A stretch of 64,000 nt of DNA from Flammeovirgaceae bacterium SG7u.111. GTDB taxonomy: Bacteria > Bacteroidota > Bacteroidia > Cytophagales > Flammeovirgaceae. The DNA lies in the NCBI GenBank assembly GCA_034044135.1, contig CP139021.1, positions 6,672,001-6,736,000 of the forward strand, read 5' to 3'. Made by a program: the position numbers and the translations under genes. The notes under the pieces were generated by a model. It was not told where the DNA came from and searched no databases. It worked only from the letters and a program-made list of their open reading frames with translations. Positions 35,809 through 46,088 of this stretch are shown here, piece after piece; positions within the stretch are counted from its first letter, which is position 1; each line of letters opens with the position of its first letter.

Positions 35809-38800
35809 ATGTTTTCTAAAATTCACACAAGTACATTTATTATAGCCATAGCTATAACACTTTCACACTGCACCACAGTAAAGGAAGAAAAGCAGCAGTT
35901 TGTATCTACTGAGGTTTTACTGGAAGAAGGCACCAATATGGCAGCTGCGCTTTCCCCAGACAAATCGTCCCTCGCTATAGACCTGCAAGGAACAATCTGG
36001 ATTCTACCTGTAGAAGGAGGAAAAGCAACAGCAATCACCGATGGAATGGGTGACTGCCATGAACCTGCTTGGTCGCCCGATGGTCAAAAACTCGCTTTCC
36101 ACTCGTATAAAGCTGGCAATTACCACATCTGGACTGTAGATAAAAATGGTAGTTCCTTAACCCAAATCACAAAAAGTAAGTTTGATGACAGAGAACCCCA
36201 TTGGTCACCTAATGGAGAAGATATTATTTTCTCATCTGACCGAAATGGCAACTACGACATCTGGAAAATAAACTTGACTAGCTCAACCCTAACGGCTCTT
36301 ACAGATGATACCGCCAACGATTATTACCCTACCTATTCGCCTACAGGCGATCAAATTGCTTTTGTATCTGAGACCAAAGAAGCACCAGGCTTATACACCA
36401 TGAAAGATGATGGAAGTACAAAAGAACTGTTAAAACCTTCTTCTTTTTCGTTGACTTCCCCTGCATGGAGTACCAATGGCAAACAGATAACCTATACAGC
36501 TTTTGATGGAAAGTTCAGCCATTTGTTGGTAAGCGGACTTGCCGAAGGTGACACTGCTACGGTTTTGAGCAGTGATGAAGATTTGTTTCCTTTTAGAGCA
36601 TCTTGGCTCTCGGAAGAAAAAATAATTTACACCGCAGATGGGAAGATAAAAACCAGGCTGATAGGGCAAGACAGCATAGGCACAATTCCTTTTGAAGCTG
36701 TAGTGACCCTCAAGCGTGAGCCTTACAAAAGGAAGCAGTACAACTTTGATGACACTACAGCTTATCCTGTCAAAGGTATAATGGCACCGGTAATTTCTCC
36801 CGATGGAAGTGCAGTAGCGTATGCTGCTTTGGGTGATATCTATATTAAAAAATTAGATTCGGATTCATCTGAATCGATCACCAAAGATAAGTTCATAGAC
36901 ATTGATCCTTGCTGGTCGCCTGACGGCAACAAAATTGCCTTTCTTTCTGACAGAGGTGGAAATATTGACCTTTGGGAATATGATTTCTCTAGCAAAGAAT
37001 TCAGCAAACTTGCCGACCTGGAAAATGACCTAAGTTTTCCCGCTTGGTCTCCCGATGGGAAATTCATTGCCTTTTTCAGCAGAGATACTCGAAATGTGTG
37101 GGGCTATGGAGAGATTCAATTACTAGAGTTGGCTACGGGCAACATCACCTCGTTAAAAAACACTTATTTTGTGCCTAGCAGATTGAGCTGGTCGCCAGAT
37201 AGTAAAATTATGGCGGCAATGGTATTGCAACCCTATTCGAGTCGCTACAGGGAAGGACTTAGCAAGATCATGTTGATCACCAAGGAAAATAAAGTACTTG
37301 GGCAAATATCGCCGAAAGAAGGCAGGACTCCGGCCATGAGAAATGTAAACGGCCCAGTTTGGTCGCCCGATGGGAAATATTTTGCCTACATCCAAGACGG
37401 CAACTTATGGCAGCTGCCCATAGATACAGAAGGGCAACCAACTGGCAATCCCATCCAGCTCACAGAAGAGCTAGCATCCTCCCCAACTTGGACAGGAGAC
37501 AGCAAAAAAATACTTTATCTTGCCACTGACCAATTGAAAATACTTAATATAGAAAGTAAAGAAGCAGAAGAAGTCCCTCTCAATTTGAGTTGGAAAAGGA
37601 CTGTGCTTTCTGGATCGTATGTGGTGCATGCAGGCAAATTATTTAATGGTAAAGATTCTGTATATCAAGAAAATGTAGACATCATAGTTGAGGGAAACCG
37701 TATCAAGGATATTGTTCCTCACACATCTGATTATGATATCCCAGTGATTGATGCCTCGGACAAGACCATAATTCCTGGGCTTTTTGAAATGCACACCCAC
37801 CAACATGCTTATGCAGGAGAAAAGCTTGGGCGTATTTGGCTTTCTTACGGAATTACCAATGTGAGAGAACCAGGAGCTGACCCCTACGATGCTCTTGAAC
37901 GCAAAGAAGCTTGGGCAAGTGGACAACGACCTGGCCCCAGAGAGTTTTTTACAGGAGGCCTTACCGATGGAAGCCGAATATATTACGGTTTGGCTAATAG
38001 TGTTATAAATGCCGGCCATCTTTCACAAGAATTAGAAAGAGCCGAAAAATTGGGCTACGACATGATTAAAACTTATGTCCGGATGCCCGATTCTATCCAA
38101 AAAGTCATCACCACAAAGGCTCATGAGATAGGGATTCCAGTTTCTTCCCATGAAATCTACCCTGCTATGAGGTACAACGTGGATGCTGTAGAGCACATTC
38201 GCGGAACAAGTAGACGAGGTTATTCTATGAAGCAATCGAATATGAAAGCTACCTATAGTGATGTAGTCCAGCTACTGGCAAAATCCCAGATGAACATCAC
38301 CCCTACTATTGGTCTTCAGGGTGGTTTCTACATTTTAGCAGAAAAAAAACCGGGTATTTTTGCCAATCGCCAGCTTAATGCACTGTACCCTGCCGATTAT
38401 GTAAATGGGCTGCGGGCATCCATGGGCAGAATAACAAAAGTATTCCCTGCTTACCTAGAAAATTTTCAGACGATCCAACAAGGGGTATACAAAATAGTGA
38501 AAGCTGGAGGAAGGGTAACTGCCGGTACCGATTCGCCATTTATTCCGTATGGAACAAGCCTGCATGTAGAAATGCAGCTTTTTGTAGATGGAGGACTCAG
38601 CCCTTTTCAAGCCCTTCAGTCGGCTACTATTTTTTCTGCTGAAGCAATTGGAGTTGCCGATGATTTAGGCTCAGTTGAAAAGGGGAAATTAGCTGACTTT
38701 GTAGTAGTAGATGGCGATCCTCTCAATCATATTGAAGATGCATGGAACGTGGTAAGCACTTATAAAGAAGGAATCAGGTTTGATATTGATGAATTACTCA

Positions 38801-38823
38801 AACCTTCCATTACTGCACAGTAA
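35809..38823 (+). CDS. Lipoprotein fusing a TolB-like beta-propeller to a COG1228-type amidohydrolase
   Basis: A 1,004-residue lipoprotein (signal MFSKIHTSTFIIAIAITLSHC). Residues about 30-600 carry TolB/PD40-type blades with repeated AWSPDGQKLAFHSY-like and CWSPDGNKIAFLSD motifs. The C-terminal about 400 residues are an amidohydrolase: metal ligands in EMHTHQH, MIKTYV (Lys), SSHEIY and EHIRGTS (His), and the AGTDSPF Asp. COG1228 amidohydrolases include imidazolonepropionases and bacterial prolidases, and this gene opens a proline/hydroxyproline peptide locus. A prolidase-like or related cyclic-amide role is therefore inferred. The 398 bases between this gene and susC leave room for a separate promoter. 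Confidence 0.85.
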   Translation: MFSKIHTSTFIIAIAITLSHCTTVKEEKQQFVSTEVLLEEGTNMAAALSPDKSSLAIDLQGTIWILPVEGGKATAITDGMGDCHEPAWSPDGQKLAFHSYKAGNYHIWTVDKNGSSLTQITKSKFDDREPHWSPNGEDIIFSSDRNGNYDIWKINLTSSTLTALTDDTANDYYPTYSPTGDQIAFVSETKEAPGLYTMKDDGSTKELLKPSSFSLTSPAWSTNGKQITYTAFDGKFSHLLVSGLAEGDTATVLSSDEDLFPFRASWLSEEKIIYTADGKIKTRLIGQDSIGTIPFEAVVTLKREPYKRKQYNFDDTTAYPVKGIMAPVISPDGSAVAYAALGDIYIKKLDSDSSESITKDKFIDIDPCWSPDGNKIAFLSDRGGNIDLWEYDFSSKEFSKLADLENDLSFPAWSPDGKFIAFFSRDTRNVWGYGEIQLLELATGNITSLKNTYFVPSRLSWSPDSKIMAAMVLQPYSSRYREGLSKIMLITKENKVLGQISPKEGRTPAMRNVNGPVWSPDGKYFAYIQDGNLWQLPIDTEGQPTGNPIQLTEELASSPTWTGDSKKILYLATDQLKILNIESKEAEEVPLNLSWKRTVLSGSYVVHAGKLFNGKDSVYQENVDIIVEGNRIKDIVPHTSDYDIPVIDASDKTIIPGLFEMHTHQHAYAGEKLGRIWLSYGITNVREPGADPYDALERKEAWASGQRPGPREFFTGGLTDGSRIYYGLANSVINAGHLSQELERAEKLGYDMIKTYVRMPDSIQKVITTKAHEIGIPVSSHEIYPAMRYNVDAVEHIRGTSRRGYSMKQSNMKATYSDVVQLLAKSQMNITPTIGLQGGFYILAEKKPGIFANRQLNALYPADYVNGLRASMGRITKVFPAYLENFQTIQQGVYKIVKAGGRVTAGTDSPFIPYGTSLHVEMQLFVDGGLSPFQALQSATIFSAEAIGVADDLGSVEKGKLADFVVVDGDPLNHIEDAWNVVSTYKEGIRFDIDELLKPSITAQ

Positions 38824-39221
38824 AATTCTTGTTTAACAAATAAGCACATTTGCCATTGTAACAAAATAAAAAATTAAACACAATTTATTTCTTGTAACAT
38901 AATATCTATTTTTCTCCATTTTATAAGTGAAAAATAGGGAAAGCCCTTGCGTTTAGACGAAAAACTCATTAATTTGATATTGAAAATGAAAAGTTTGCAT
39001 ACTCTAGAGAAAGCAAACTGCCCTTCCTATCCTTTATTTAACTTTAATTACTTCACTGTTAACAGCACAACTCTAACCGAACCATTAGCATTTATTTTGC
39101 GGCAAATCAACTAAGAGAATCACCTCTCTGTTATCATCCCTTTTTGTTTTTAGCTCAAGGTCATCCAAGATGACCCTGGTACAGGTACGTTCAATTTTAA
39201 TCATAAATTTTCTACACAATT
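38824..39221. other. Intergenic region upstream of susC
   Basis: About 400 AT-rich bases with no gene. A CTGTTAACAG dyad is near 39056-39065. No terminator was recognised after the amidohydrolase gene, so read-through is possible, but the length suggests a separate promoter for the SusC/SusD pair. Confidence 0.45.
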
Positions 39222-42200
39222 ATGAAACGAAAACTATTACTGTGTTTATCGTTGCATCTCTTTTTGAGTGCATATGTGTTTGCGCAAGAGCGGGTATTGA
39301 CAGGGAAAATAACTTCCAGCACAGATGGAAGCCCCCTACCGGGTGTAAATGTTTTAATAAAAGGAACAACCATTGGTTCTATCTCAAATTTTGATGGAAA
39401 CTTTGCCCTAAAAATACCTGGTGACGCAACTACATTGGTATTTTCCTATATAGGATTTCAGAGCCTAGAAATGGAAATTGGAGAAAAATCCAAGTTCGAT
39501 ATAGTGATGACCGAAGATGCCAAGCAGCTTTCGGAAGTTGTGGTAACAGCGCTTGGCTTTGAAGAAGATGCGGACGGAAGTGGGGTCGCTTTTTCTAAAA
39601 TAGGAGGCGAGGAATTAGTAAACTCAGGAGAAAGCACACTGATCAATAGCATGGCAGGAAGAGCTTCGGGGGTTCAGATATCAAAATCGAGCGGAGACCC
39701 TGGAGCAGGTGCATACATCCAAATAAGGGGGCAGAGCACCATTACCGGGGCATCTCAACCTCTTGTGGTGATTGATGGAATTCCGATGAGCAACACAACT
39801 GGGGCTCCAAACGCAGATTCTGGAAATAGCGGCGAAAATACTGGTGGCGTCCGCCAACAGAGTAGGATGAATGACTTAAATCCTGCTGATATAGAATCGA
39901 TGCAAATTCTTAAAGGTGCGGCTGCAGCTGCTCTTTGGGGTTCAAGAGCTGCCAATGGCGTAATCGTCATCACCACCAAAAAAGGAAAAGCTGGTAACAA
40001 ATTAAATATATCATTCCGCACAAACCTTTCTTTTGACCAAGTAAACGTTTTACACCCTTTACAAAATACCTTTGGGCAAGGACAAGGAGGAATTTATAAC
40101 CCAACTTCTTCCCGTTCATTTGGCGATAAAATCTCGTTGAGATCGGGCGGAGCTGATGATCAAATCACTGACCCCACGGCAGATGGCTACACTGGTTATT
40201 TTGAAGGAAGGGATGGCACTCGTTATTACGCAATTCCTGCCGGAACTGCTGAAAACCCAAGTGGTGGAAAAAACTCTACTGAGACATTCAACAGCGAAAG
40301 AGAAAATGATGTGTTCAAAACGGGTACTATCGTAGACACCTACCTAAGCATGAGTGGTGGCAATGAAAACAGTAACTTTTTCTTGAGCTTTGGCGACCTC
40401 AACCAAGACGGTATCTATAAAGGTGTTTCGGACTACCGCCGTAGTACTGTCCGCTTAGGGCTTACCCGTAAGTTCAATAAAATATTCAAAGTTTCTGGAA
40501 ATGCGAGCTATGCCAGAACTACTTCTAATCGAGTACAAACTGGATCAAACGTAAATGGCTTGTACCTAGGAATGCTTCGCGCAGCTACGGATTTTGATGG
40601 AAGCGATTATATAGGAAGCTATTATGCATCACCAGAAGCAGCACCTATAGAAAATAGCCATCGCTCGTACAGAAGGTATTTGGGCAACAACCCCAACCCT
40701 ATTTACAACAACCCACTTTGGACAATCAATGAACTGGAAAACTCTACTATTGTCAATCGTTTCATTATGTCGAGTGAAATGAGCCTTAAACCTACCAAGT
40801 GGTTTGAGGTAATAACACGTGGTGGTGTAGATACGTATGATGATGTACGAAAGACACTCTTCCCAGTATTTTCTGCTGGTTCAAACAGTGCAGGTAGGTA
40901 CAGAGAAGAGCTTTTCAAAGAAACGCAGCTCAATTTTGATGCAATTGGTCGCTTTACAGCCAATATTTCTCCAAAAATCAACTCTACCTTTTTAATTGGT
41001 TGGAACATCAACGACCGTACCTATACCAGACTAGGCGGCGAAATGCAGAACTTCCTCATACCTGGCGGCCCTAATGATTTTTCGAATGCTGTTGGTGCAG
41101 ATCGTTTCCCTACCGACACGGAAACTCTTATCCGCGCAACTAGAACTTATGGTTCGGCTAATTTTGGTTTTTACGATCAACTGTTTGTAAATGTAACAGG
41201 TGCGTTGGAATCTTCCTCTTCGTTTGGTGCTGAAAACTTGACACACTTTTACCCTTCTGCCGACGTAGCTTGGCAATTCACAGGCCTATCCTTATTTGAC
41301 AACATGACTTTCCTAAGTTTTGGTAAGCTAAGAGGAGGAATAGGCCAAGTAGGAGTGCAGCCAGATCCACACCGAACCAGCACCGATTATGTCGCCGGTT
41401 CTTTTGGAAGCTGGGGAGCTACACTTACCGGAGTTGGATATGGCAACGGTGCATTTGTACAAAGCTCACAACAAGGAGATCCGGGCTTAAAGCCAGAAAT
41501 AAAAACAGAATGGGAAGCTGGTATTGACATGCGCTTTTTTGGCGATCGTCTAAAAACCGGATTTACTTACTACGAAAATGAGATCAAAGACCTCTTGTTA
41601 GAAGTAGCTGTTGCGCCATCAGTTGGTTTTACGGAGCGCTATACCAATGCGGGTATAATGACCAACAAAGGTTGGGAATTGGACCTTGGATATACTTTGA
41701 TAAATAGCCAAGACTGGAACGTTGAATTATTTGCAAATGCAAACAGTAACAAAAACGAAGTAACCAGCTTAGGCGCAAGTGAAGGCGATGTGATCACTTT
41801 AGGAGGTTTTAGTACCCTAACCTCATCAGTTGCCGCTGTTGGTTATCCTCTTTCTGCACTTTTTGGCGGAAAATATTTGAGAGACGAGGACGGCAGCCTG
41901 GCACTAAATGAGGATGGGTTCCCTCAGGTTGCTCCTGATTTTGGGGTTATCGGCGATCCAAACCCCGATTGGAGAGGAGGGTTTGGCTTTAATGTTTCTT
42001 ATAAAAAAGTAAGGCTGGGAGTATTATTTGAAACTTTCCAAGGAGCTGACTTTGCCCCAAACACAAAATCTGTATTGTATAACTTCGGTAAACATGCCGA
42101 CACGGGTAATGAAGTTGTAGTGCCATCAGGAGGGCTTATGAACTACAACGGAGATCTAATTCCAGAAGGAACTGTAGCCAGAGGAAATATCGAAGACTTT

Positions 42201-42533
42201 GGTGCTGGTCCTGTAATATTGGATGAATCTTGGTATACCACCCTTGGTCAAGGGTTCAGCAACTTGCAAGAGCAATTTATAGTAGATGGAAGCTGGACTA
42301 GGCTCAGAGAAGTATCCTTAGGTTACTCAATCAGCTCACCTACTTTTCGTGAAAAAACAAAATTGTCTAGCATAGACATCTCTTTCACAGGTCGTAATTT
42401 ATTGCTCTGGACGGATGTTGTAGGCATTGATCCTGAGACCTCACTTGATGGGGCTACTAACGCCAGAGGGCAAGATTATTTCAATAACCCTGGTGTAAAA
42501 ACGTATACTTTCTCACTAAAAATAGACTACTAG
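39222..42533 (+). CDS. SusC/RagA-family TonB-dependent outer-membrane transporter
   Basis: A 1,103-residue protein with signal peptide (MKRKLLLCLSLHLFLSAYVFA). An N-terminal carboxypeptidase-regulatory-like domain (VLTGKITSSTDGSPLPGVNVLIKGTTIGSISNFDGNF, about 25-100) precedes the plug domain (LSEVVVTALGF..., then SMAGRASGVQISKSSGDPGAG and VVIDGIPM) and a 22-strand barrel rich in aromatic strands. The end LKIDY fits SusC. It imports bulky substrates across the outer membrane with the SusD lipoprotein that follows 3 bases downstream. Context in this locus suggests peptides, as with RagA/RagB, rather than glycans. Confidence 0.95.
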   Translation: MKRKLLLCLSLHLFLSAYVFAQERVLTGKITSSTDGSPLPGVNVLIKGTTIGSISNFDGNFALKIPGDATTLVFSYIGFQSLEMEIGEKSKFDIVMTEDAKQLSEVVVTALGFEEDADGSGVAFSKIGGEELVNSGESTLINSMAGRASGVQISKSSGDPGAGAYIQIRGQSTITGASQPLVVIDGIPMSNTTGAPNADSGNSGENTGGVRQQSRMNDLNPADIESMQILKGAAAAALWGSRAANGVIVITTKKGKAGNKLNISFRTNLSFDQVNVLHPLQNTFGQGQGGIYNPTSSRSFGDKISLRSGGADDQITDPTADGYTGYFEGRDGTRYYAIPAGTAENPSGGKNSTETFNSERENDVFKTGTIVDTYLSMSGGNENSNFFLSFGDLNQDGIYKGVSDYRRSTVRLGLTRKFNKIFKVSGNASYARTTSNRVQTGSNVNGLYLGMLRAATDFDGSDYIGSYYASPEAAPIENSHRSYRRYLGNNPNPIYNNPLWTINELENSTIVNRFIMSSEMSLKPTKWFEVITRGGVDTYDDVRKTLFPVFSAGSNSAGRYREELFKETQLNFDAIGRFTANISPKINSTFLIGWNINDRTYTRLGGEMQNFLIPGGPNDFSNAVGADRFPTDTETLIRATRTYGSANFGFYDQLFVNVTGALESSSSFGAENLTHFYPSADVAWQFTGLSLFDNMTFLSFGKLRGGIGQVGVQPDPHRTSTDYVAGSFGSWGATLTGVGYGNGAFVQSSQQGDPGLKPEIKTEWEAGIDMRFFGDRLKTGFTYYENEIKDLLLEVAVAPSVGFTERYTNAGIMTNKGWELDLGYTLINSQDWNVELFANANSNKNEVTSLGASEGDVITLGGFSTLTSSVAAVGYPLSALFGGKYLRDEDGSLALNEDGFPQVAPDFGVIGDPNPDWRGGFGFNVSYKKVRLGVLFETFQGADFAPNTKSVLYNFGKHADTGNEVVVPSGGLMNYNGDLIPEGTVARGNIEDFGAGPVILDESWYTTLGQGFSNLQEQFIVDGSWTRLREVSLGYSISSPTFREKTKLSSIDISFTGRNLLLWTDVVGIDPETSLDGATNARGQDYFNNPGVKTYTFSLKIDY

Positions 42534-42536
42534 ATC

Positions 42537-43994
42537 ATGAAAAAAATATTCATATACGCAGTTCTTATATTCGTCAGTTTCTCGTGCGAGAGCCTTGTAG
42601 AGGATTTAAATGACGACCCAAACAACCCGACCGATGCTCCAGCTTCATTGATATTTACGGGAGTACAATTGGCAAATGTCACCACGCACGAAGGTCTTAC
42701 AGCTCGCCTTGCCGCTATGTGGACAAGCCAAATGAAAGGAGTTGATAGACAATGGGGAGATTTTCAAGCTTATAACGTAGGTGGTTCCAACTTCAACAAC
42801 ATGTGGGACAACATATACTACGGTACGCTCCGAAATGCTGATATCGTATTGTCAAAAGTAGAACCTCAAGGATTAAGAGTTTTTGCCGGTATCGTTAAAG
42901 TTACAAAAGCCCATTGTATAGGAAATGCTACTTCACTTTGGGGTGACATTCCTTTTACCCAAGCTGCTCAAATAGAACTATACGAGTCCCCAGAGTTTGA
43001 TGCTCAGTTAGATATCTACACCAACTTGCAAAACTTGCTTGATGAAGCCATCACAGATCTAGAAACTGGCGTGGGTATCCCTACCGTAGATATCTATTAT
43101 TCTGGTGATCCTGAGAAATGGATAGAAGCGGCTTATACTTTAAAAGCCCGTTTTTATATGGACAACAAACAATACGCATTAGCTGCGGAAGCTGCTGCCA
43201 AAGGTATCAGTGAATTTGGAAACTCGATGTACGTTCCACATGGTACAACAAACGACGTGGATTTAAATATGTATTGGGATTTCCTTGGCCCTTCAAGGGG
43301 TGGTGATATTGCTGCAGAAGACGACAAAGGAGTTGCCTACTTAGTAAGTTTGTTAGACCCTGCAAGTGATTCGTATAGAGGAAATGCCAAAACGGATGAA
43401 ACAGCCCGTTTCAGATATTATTACCTCCTTGCCGACGAGGCTGTAAACACACCAGGTAAAATAGAACCCAATACGGCTTCGGTATCTCTAGGGAATATTC
43501 GCAATGGTTTTTTCGCACAAAATGCATCATTCCCACTGATAACTTATCAAGAAAATGTGTTGACCATGGCAGAAACTTCACTAAGGAGTGGCAGCTTCGA
43601 AGATGGGCTGATGTACCTGAATGAATACAGGGCATTCCTGAACGAAGGAGGCTATATTGATGCTACCTACCAAGCTGATTTTGACCTCGTGTATGAACCA
43701 TTTGTTGCTGTAGATTTCGAGGCAGGTGGAATTGAAAACCCTGACGGGCTTTCAGCAAGCGATGCTTTGCTAAAGGAAATTATTGAAGAAAGATATGTTT
43801 CCTTCTATGGGCAAACTATTGCCTGGAATGATGAAAGACGAGTAAGAAGCACCAATGTTTCTATTCCGATTGTACCAAATAATGGAACAGAATTGCCTTG
43901 GAGATTTATTTATTCACAAGATGAGATTAATGGCAATCCTAATGTACCTACTCCAGTGCCAGATGCATTTGTAAGCATGCCTATTTTTGAATAA
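42537..43994 (+). CDS. SusD/RagB-family substrate-binding lipoprotein (SusD-like_2 type)
   Basis: A 485-residue lipoprotein (MKKIFIYAVLIFVSFSC). The N-terminal ESLVEDLNDDPNNPTDAPASLIFTG, the conserved MWTSQMKGVDRQW, NADIVLSK and the LTKAHCIG-like VTKAHCIGNATSLWGDIPFTQA segments are characteristic of the SusD-like_2 subfamily, with TPR-like helices. It caps the SusC barrel to capture substrate. Three bases separate it from susC; the two form one transcription unit, closed by the terminator at 44044. Confidence 0.93.
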   Translation: MKKIFIYAVLIFVSFSCESLVEDLNDDPNNPTDAPASLIFTGVQLANVTTHEGLTARLAAMWTSQMKGVDRQWGDFQAYNVGGSNFNNMWDNIYYGTLRNADIVLSKVEPQGLRVFAGIVKVTKAHCIGNATSLWGDIPFTQAAQIELYESPEFDAQLDIYTNLQNLLDEAITDLETGVGIPTVDIYYSGDPEKWIEAAYTLKARFYMDNKQYALAAEAAAKGISEFGNSMYVPHGTTNDVDLNMYWDFLGPSRGGDIAAEDDKGVAYLVSLLDPASDSYRGNAKTDETARFRYYYLLADEAVNTPGKIEPNTASVSLGNIRNGFFAQNASFPLITYQENVLTMAETSLRSGSFEDGLMYLNEYRAFLNEGGYIDATYQADFDLVYEPFVAVDFEAGGIENPDGLSASDALLKEIIEERYVSFYGQTIAWNDERRVRSTNVSIPIVPNNGTELPWRFIYSQDEINGNPNVPTPVPDAFVSMPIFE

Positions 43995-44043
43995 AGTTTA
44001 TAGTTAAGCAATGGTTATGAAGCTTCCATTGGTTACAACCATA

Positions 44044-44077
44044 GGGTTCGTAGAAGTTTTCTACGAACCCTTTTTTT
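44044..44077 (+). terminator. Strong intrinsic terminator after susD
   Basis: A perfect 12-bp stem GGGTTCGTAGAA/TTCTACGAACCC (44044-44055, 44059-44070) with a 3-base loop and seven T. It ends the SusC/SusD transcript before the divergent AraC/enzyme block. Confidence 0.94.
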
Positions 44078-44103
44078 AATAGTTGTCTCGCCCTGAAGTA
44101 GCA

Positions 44104-44970
44104 TTACACACCTCCATGAACTTTTAAATATTCTGAAGGAGAGCAACCTTTTAGCTTTTTAAACTTTCGGTTAAAGTTAGAGACGTTGTTAAACCCGGTC
44201 ATGTAGCAGATCTGGGTGATGGTGTGGTTCTTATTGAACAGCAACTTGCAGGCTTGGCTGATCCGAAGCTCCATCAAAAAATTGAGGTAGGTTTTCCGGG
44301 TCCGTTGCTTAAAAAAGCGGCAAAAGGCAGATGGGGTGAGGTGGGCAATATTGGCCACTTCCTCGATGGTGATATGACGGTTGTACTCGTTCAGGGTGAA
44401 TTGCAACACTTTATTGAGCCTATTTCCCTCCGTATCTTTCACATCATAATCATGCACTTCCAAGCTCAGCAGCTGATATTCCTCCGAATTAACTAGGGTG
44501 GCAAAAAGTTGCAAGAGCTGAATCACCCTATCTATTCCCTCAAGTTCTGGAATGGCGAGAATCGTACTTCCTATTTCCTCGGCAGTCTGCCCAGTTACCT
44601 TTATTCCTTGCTTCGATTTTAAGATAAGATCATAAATCTCCTTGGTTTCGGGAAGCCTCCCTGGTGTACCGCCAAAGGCATTTTCATCAAAAAAAACAGA
44701 AATACAATGCGCTATCAAACCCAAGTCGTCGTAATGCTCCTTGTCGCTCTTAAACACATGGGGAATATTTGAGCCAACAATAAACACATCTCCTGGCTTA
44801 AAATCGCCCACATAATCTCCCAAAAACAACGATCCAGTCCCTTCTACAACCAGCGTCAACTGCACCTCTGGGTGCTTGTGCAGCATATCGTATAAGTAAG
44901 GCTCATAATCTATCTGAACCATAAAAGTCTCCTCCGAGCTTTTAGGAATCTTGAATGGTAATATTTTCAT
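44104..44970 (-). CDS. AraC-family regulator of the hydroxyproline genes
   Basis: A 288-residue protein. The N-terminal cupin-like effector domain contains the HPEVQLTLVVEGTGSLFLGDYVGDFKPGDVFIVGSNIPHVFKS pattern, and the C-terminus carries two helix-turn-helix units (ITIEEVANIAHLTPSAFCRFFKQ and HTITQICYMTGFNNVSNFNRKFKKLKG). It is transcribed divergently from the deaminase gene with 158 bases between them, the usual arrangement for local control. Hydroxyproline or a pathway intermediate as effector is an inference from this position. Confidence 0.88.
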   Translation of the reverse strand: MKILPFKIPKSSEETFMVQIDYEPYLYDMLHKHPEVQLTLVVEGTGSLFLGDYVGDFKPGDVFIVGSNIPHVFKSDKEHYDDLGLIAHCISVFFDENAFGGTPGRLPETKEIYDLILKSKQGIKVTGQTAEEIGSTILAIPELEGIDRVIQLLQLFATLVNSEEYQLLSLEVHDYDVKDTEGNRLNKVLQFTLNEYNRHITIEEVANIAHLTPSAFCRFFKQRTRKTYLNFLMELRISQACKLLFNKNHTITQICYMTGFNNVSNFNRKFKKLKGCSPSEYLKVHGGV

Positions 44971-45083
44971 AATACTCCAAATAAGTACAATATTTCCAAA
45001 ATAAACTCAAACACTTATTCAAACATATCAAAATTGTATCAAAAGTAGGCAAAATGCCATAGACTTTATAGCATTTGCTTCTC

Positions 45084-45091
45084 TACTTTTG
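45084..45091 (+). promoter_or_regulatory. Candidate -7 box (TAnnTTTG) of the deaminase gene
   Basis: TACTTTTG fits the Bacteroidota -7 consensus TAnnTTTG. A good -33 TTTG at the proper distance was not found. If used, transcription would begin near 45097, downstream of the ATG-less in-frame start at 45075, which supports the ATG at 45129 as the true start. Confidence 0.35.
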
Positions 45092-45128
45092 TTCCTATTC
45101 TTATTCGTTTAGACAAAATTTAATTTTT

Positions 45129-46043
45129 ATGAAAGTCAATTGGAAAGGTATATATCCGGCAATTACAACAAAGTTTACTGATGATGACAAGATCGACTAT
45201 GTAGCCTTTGAAAAAAGCGTTCAGGCACAATTAGAAGCAGGCATCGAAGGCGTGATCTTGGGAGGAACGTTGGGTGAGGCTAGCTCTCTTTCAGAAAGTG
45301 AAAAATGTGACCTTATTAAGGCAACGGTAGAGATGGTGGATGGTAAAGTTCCCGTCATCCTCAACATTGCTGAGCAGGCTACAAAAGTAGCAATCTATCA
45401 AGCGGAATTAGCTGAAAAATTTGGTGCTAGTGGTTTGATGATGTTGCCCCCTATGCGCTACAAAGCTACGGACAGGGAAACGGTACATTATTTCAAATCT
45501 ATTGCCAAGTCAACGGAGTTGCCGATCATGATTTACAACAATCCAACTGACTACAAAATCATGGTTACGCTCGACATGTACGAAGAGCTTGCCGAATGTG
45601 ACAACATCCAAGCGATAAAAGAATCTACCAGAGATATTTCCAATGTAACCAGGGTTATCAACAAGTTTGGCGACAGGTTCAGCGTGATGGGCGGAATTGA
45701 TACGCTTGCGCTCGAAAGCCTTTACCTTGGAGCAACTGGCTGGGTAGGCGGCCTTGTTTGCGCATTCCCGAAAGAAACCGTAGCCATTTATAAATTATTC
45801 AAAGCAGGAAGGCACGAAGAAGCAGTAAAAATCTACCGTTGGTTCTTGCCATTGCTAGAGCTTGACCTTAGTCCTCAGTTGGTTCAAAACATCAAATTGG
45901 CAGAAGTTTATACAGGCATCGGTACTGAAAATGTACGTGAGCCACGTTTGCCTTTGGCTGGAAAAGAACGCGAAGCTGTAGTAAAAATAATTGAAGATAG
46001 CCTTGCTATCAGGCCTGAACTTCCTGATTACCTTAATCTTTAA
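45129..46043 (+). CDS. Probable delta1-pyrroline-4-hydroxy-2-carboxylate deaminase (DHDPS/NAL superfamily)
   Basis: About 304 residues from the ATG at 45129. It has the DHDPS-type TIM barrel: Schiff-base Lys K164 in IQAIKEST and the catalytic Tyr Y136 in IMIYNNPTDY; GGTLGEASSLSESEK holds the substrate loop. The superfamily includes dihydrodipicolinate synthase, N-acetylneuraminate lyase, KDG aldolase and hydroxyproline-pathway deaminases. The directly following genes (semialdehyde dehydrogenase, hydroxyproline epimerase, FAD dehydrogenase) fix the role as step three of the pathway, giving 2-oxoglutarate semialdehyde. The assignment is by context. Confidence 0.85.
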   Translation: MKVNWKGIYPAITTKFTDDDKIDYVAFEKSVQAQLEAGIEGVILGGTLGEASSLSESEKCDLIKATVEMVDGKVPVILNIAEQATKVAIYQAELAEKFGASGLMMLPPMRYKATDRETVHYFKSIAKSTELPIMIYNNPTDYKIMVTLDMYEELAECDNIQAIKESTRDISNVTRVINKFGDRFSVMGGIDTLALESLYLGATGWVGGLVCAFPKETVAIYKLFKAGRHEEAVKIYRWFLPLLELDLSPQLVQNIKLAEVYTGIGTENVREPRLPLAGKEREAVVKIIEDSLAIRPELPDYLNL

Positions 46044-46088
46044 GAATTTTTTATAAAACATCACAAATACTCAAAAAGAGATTTGCAT

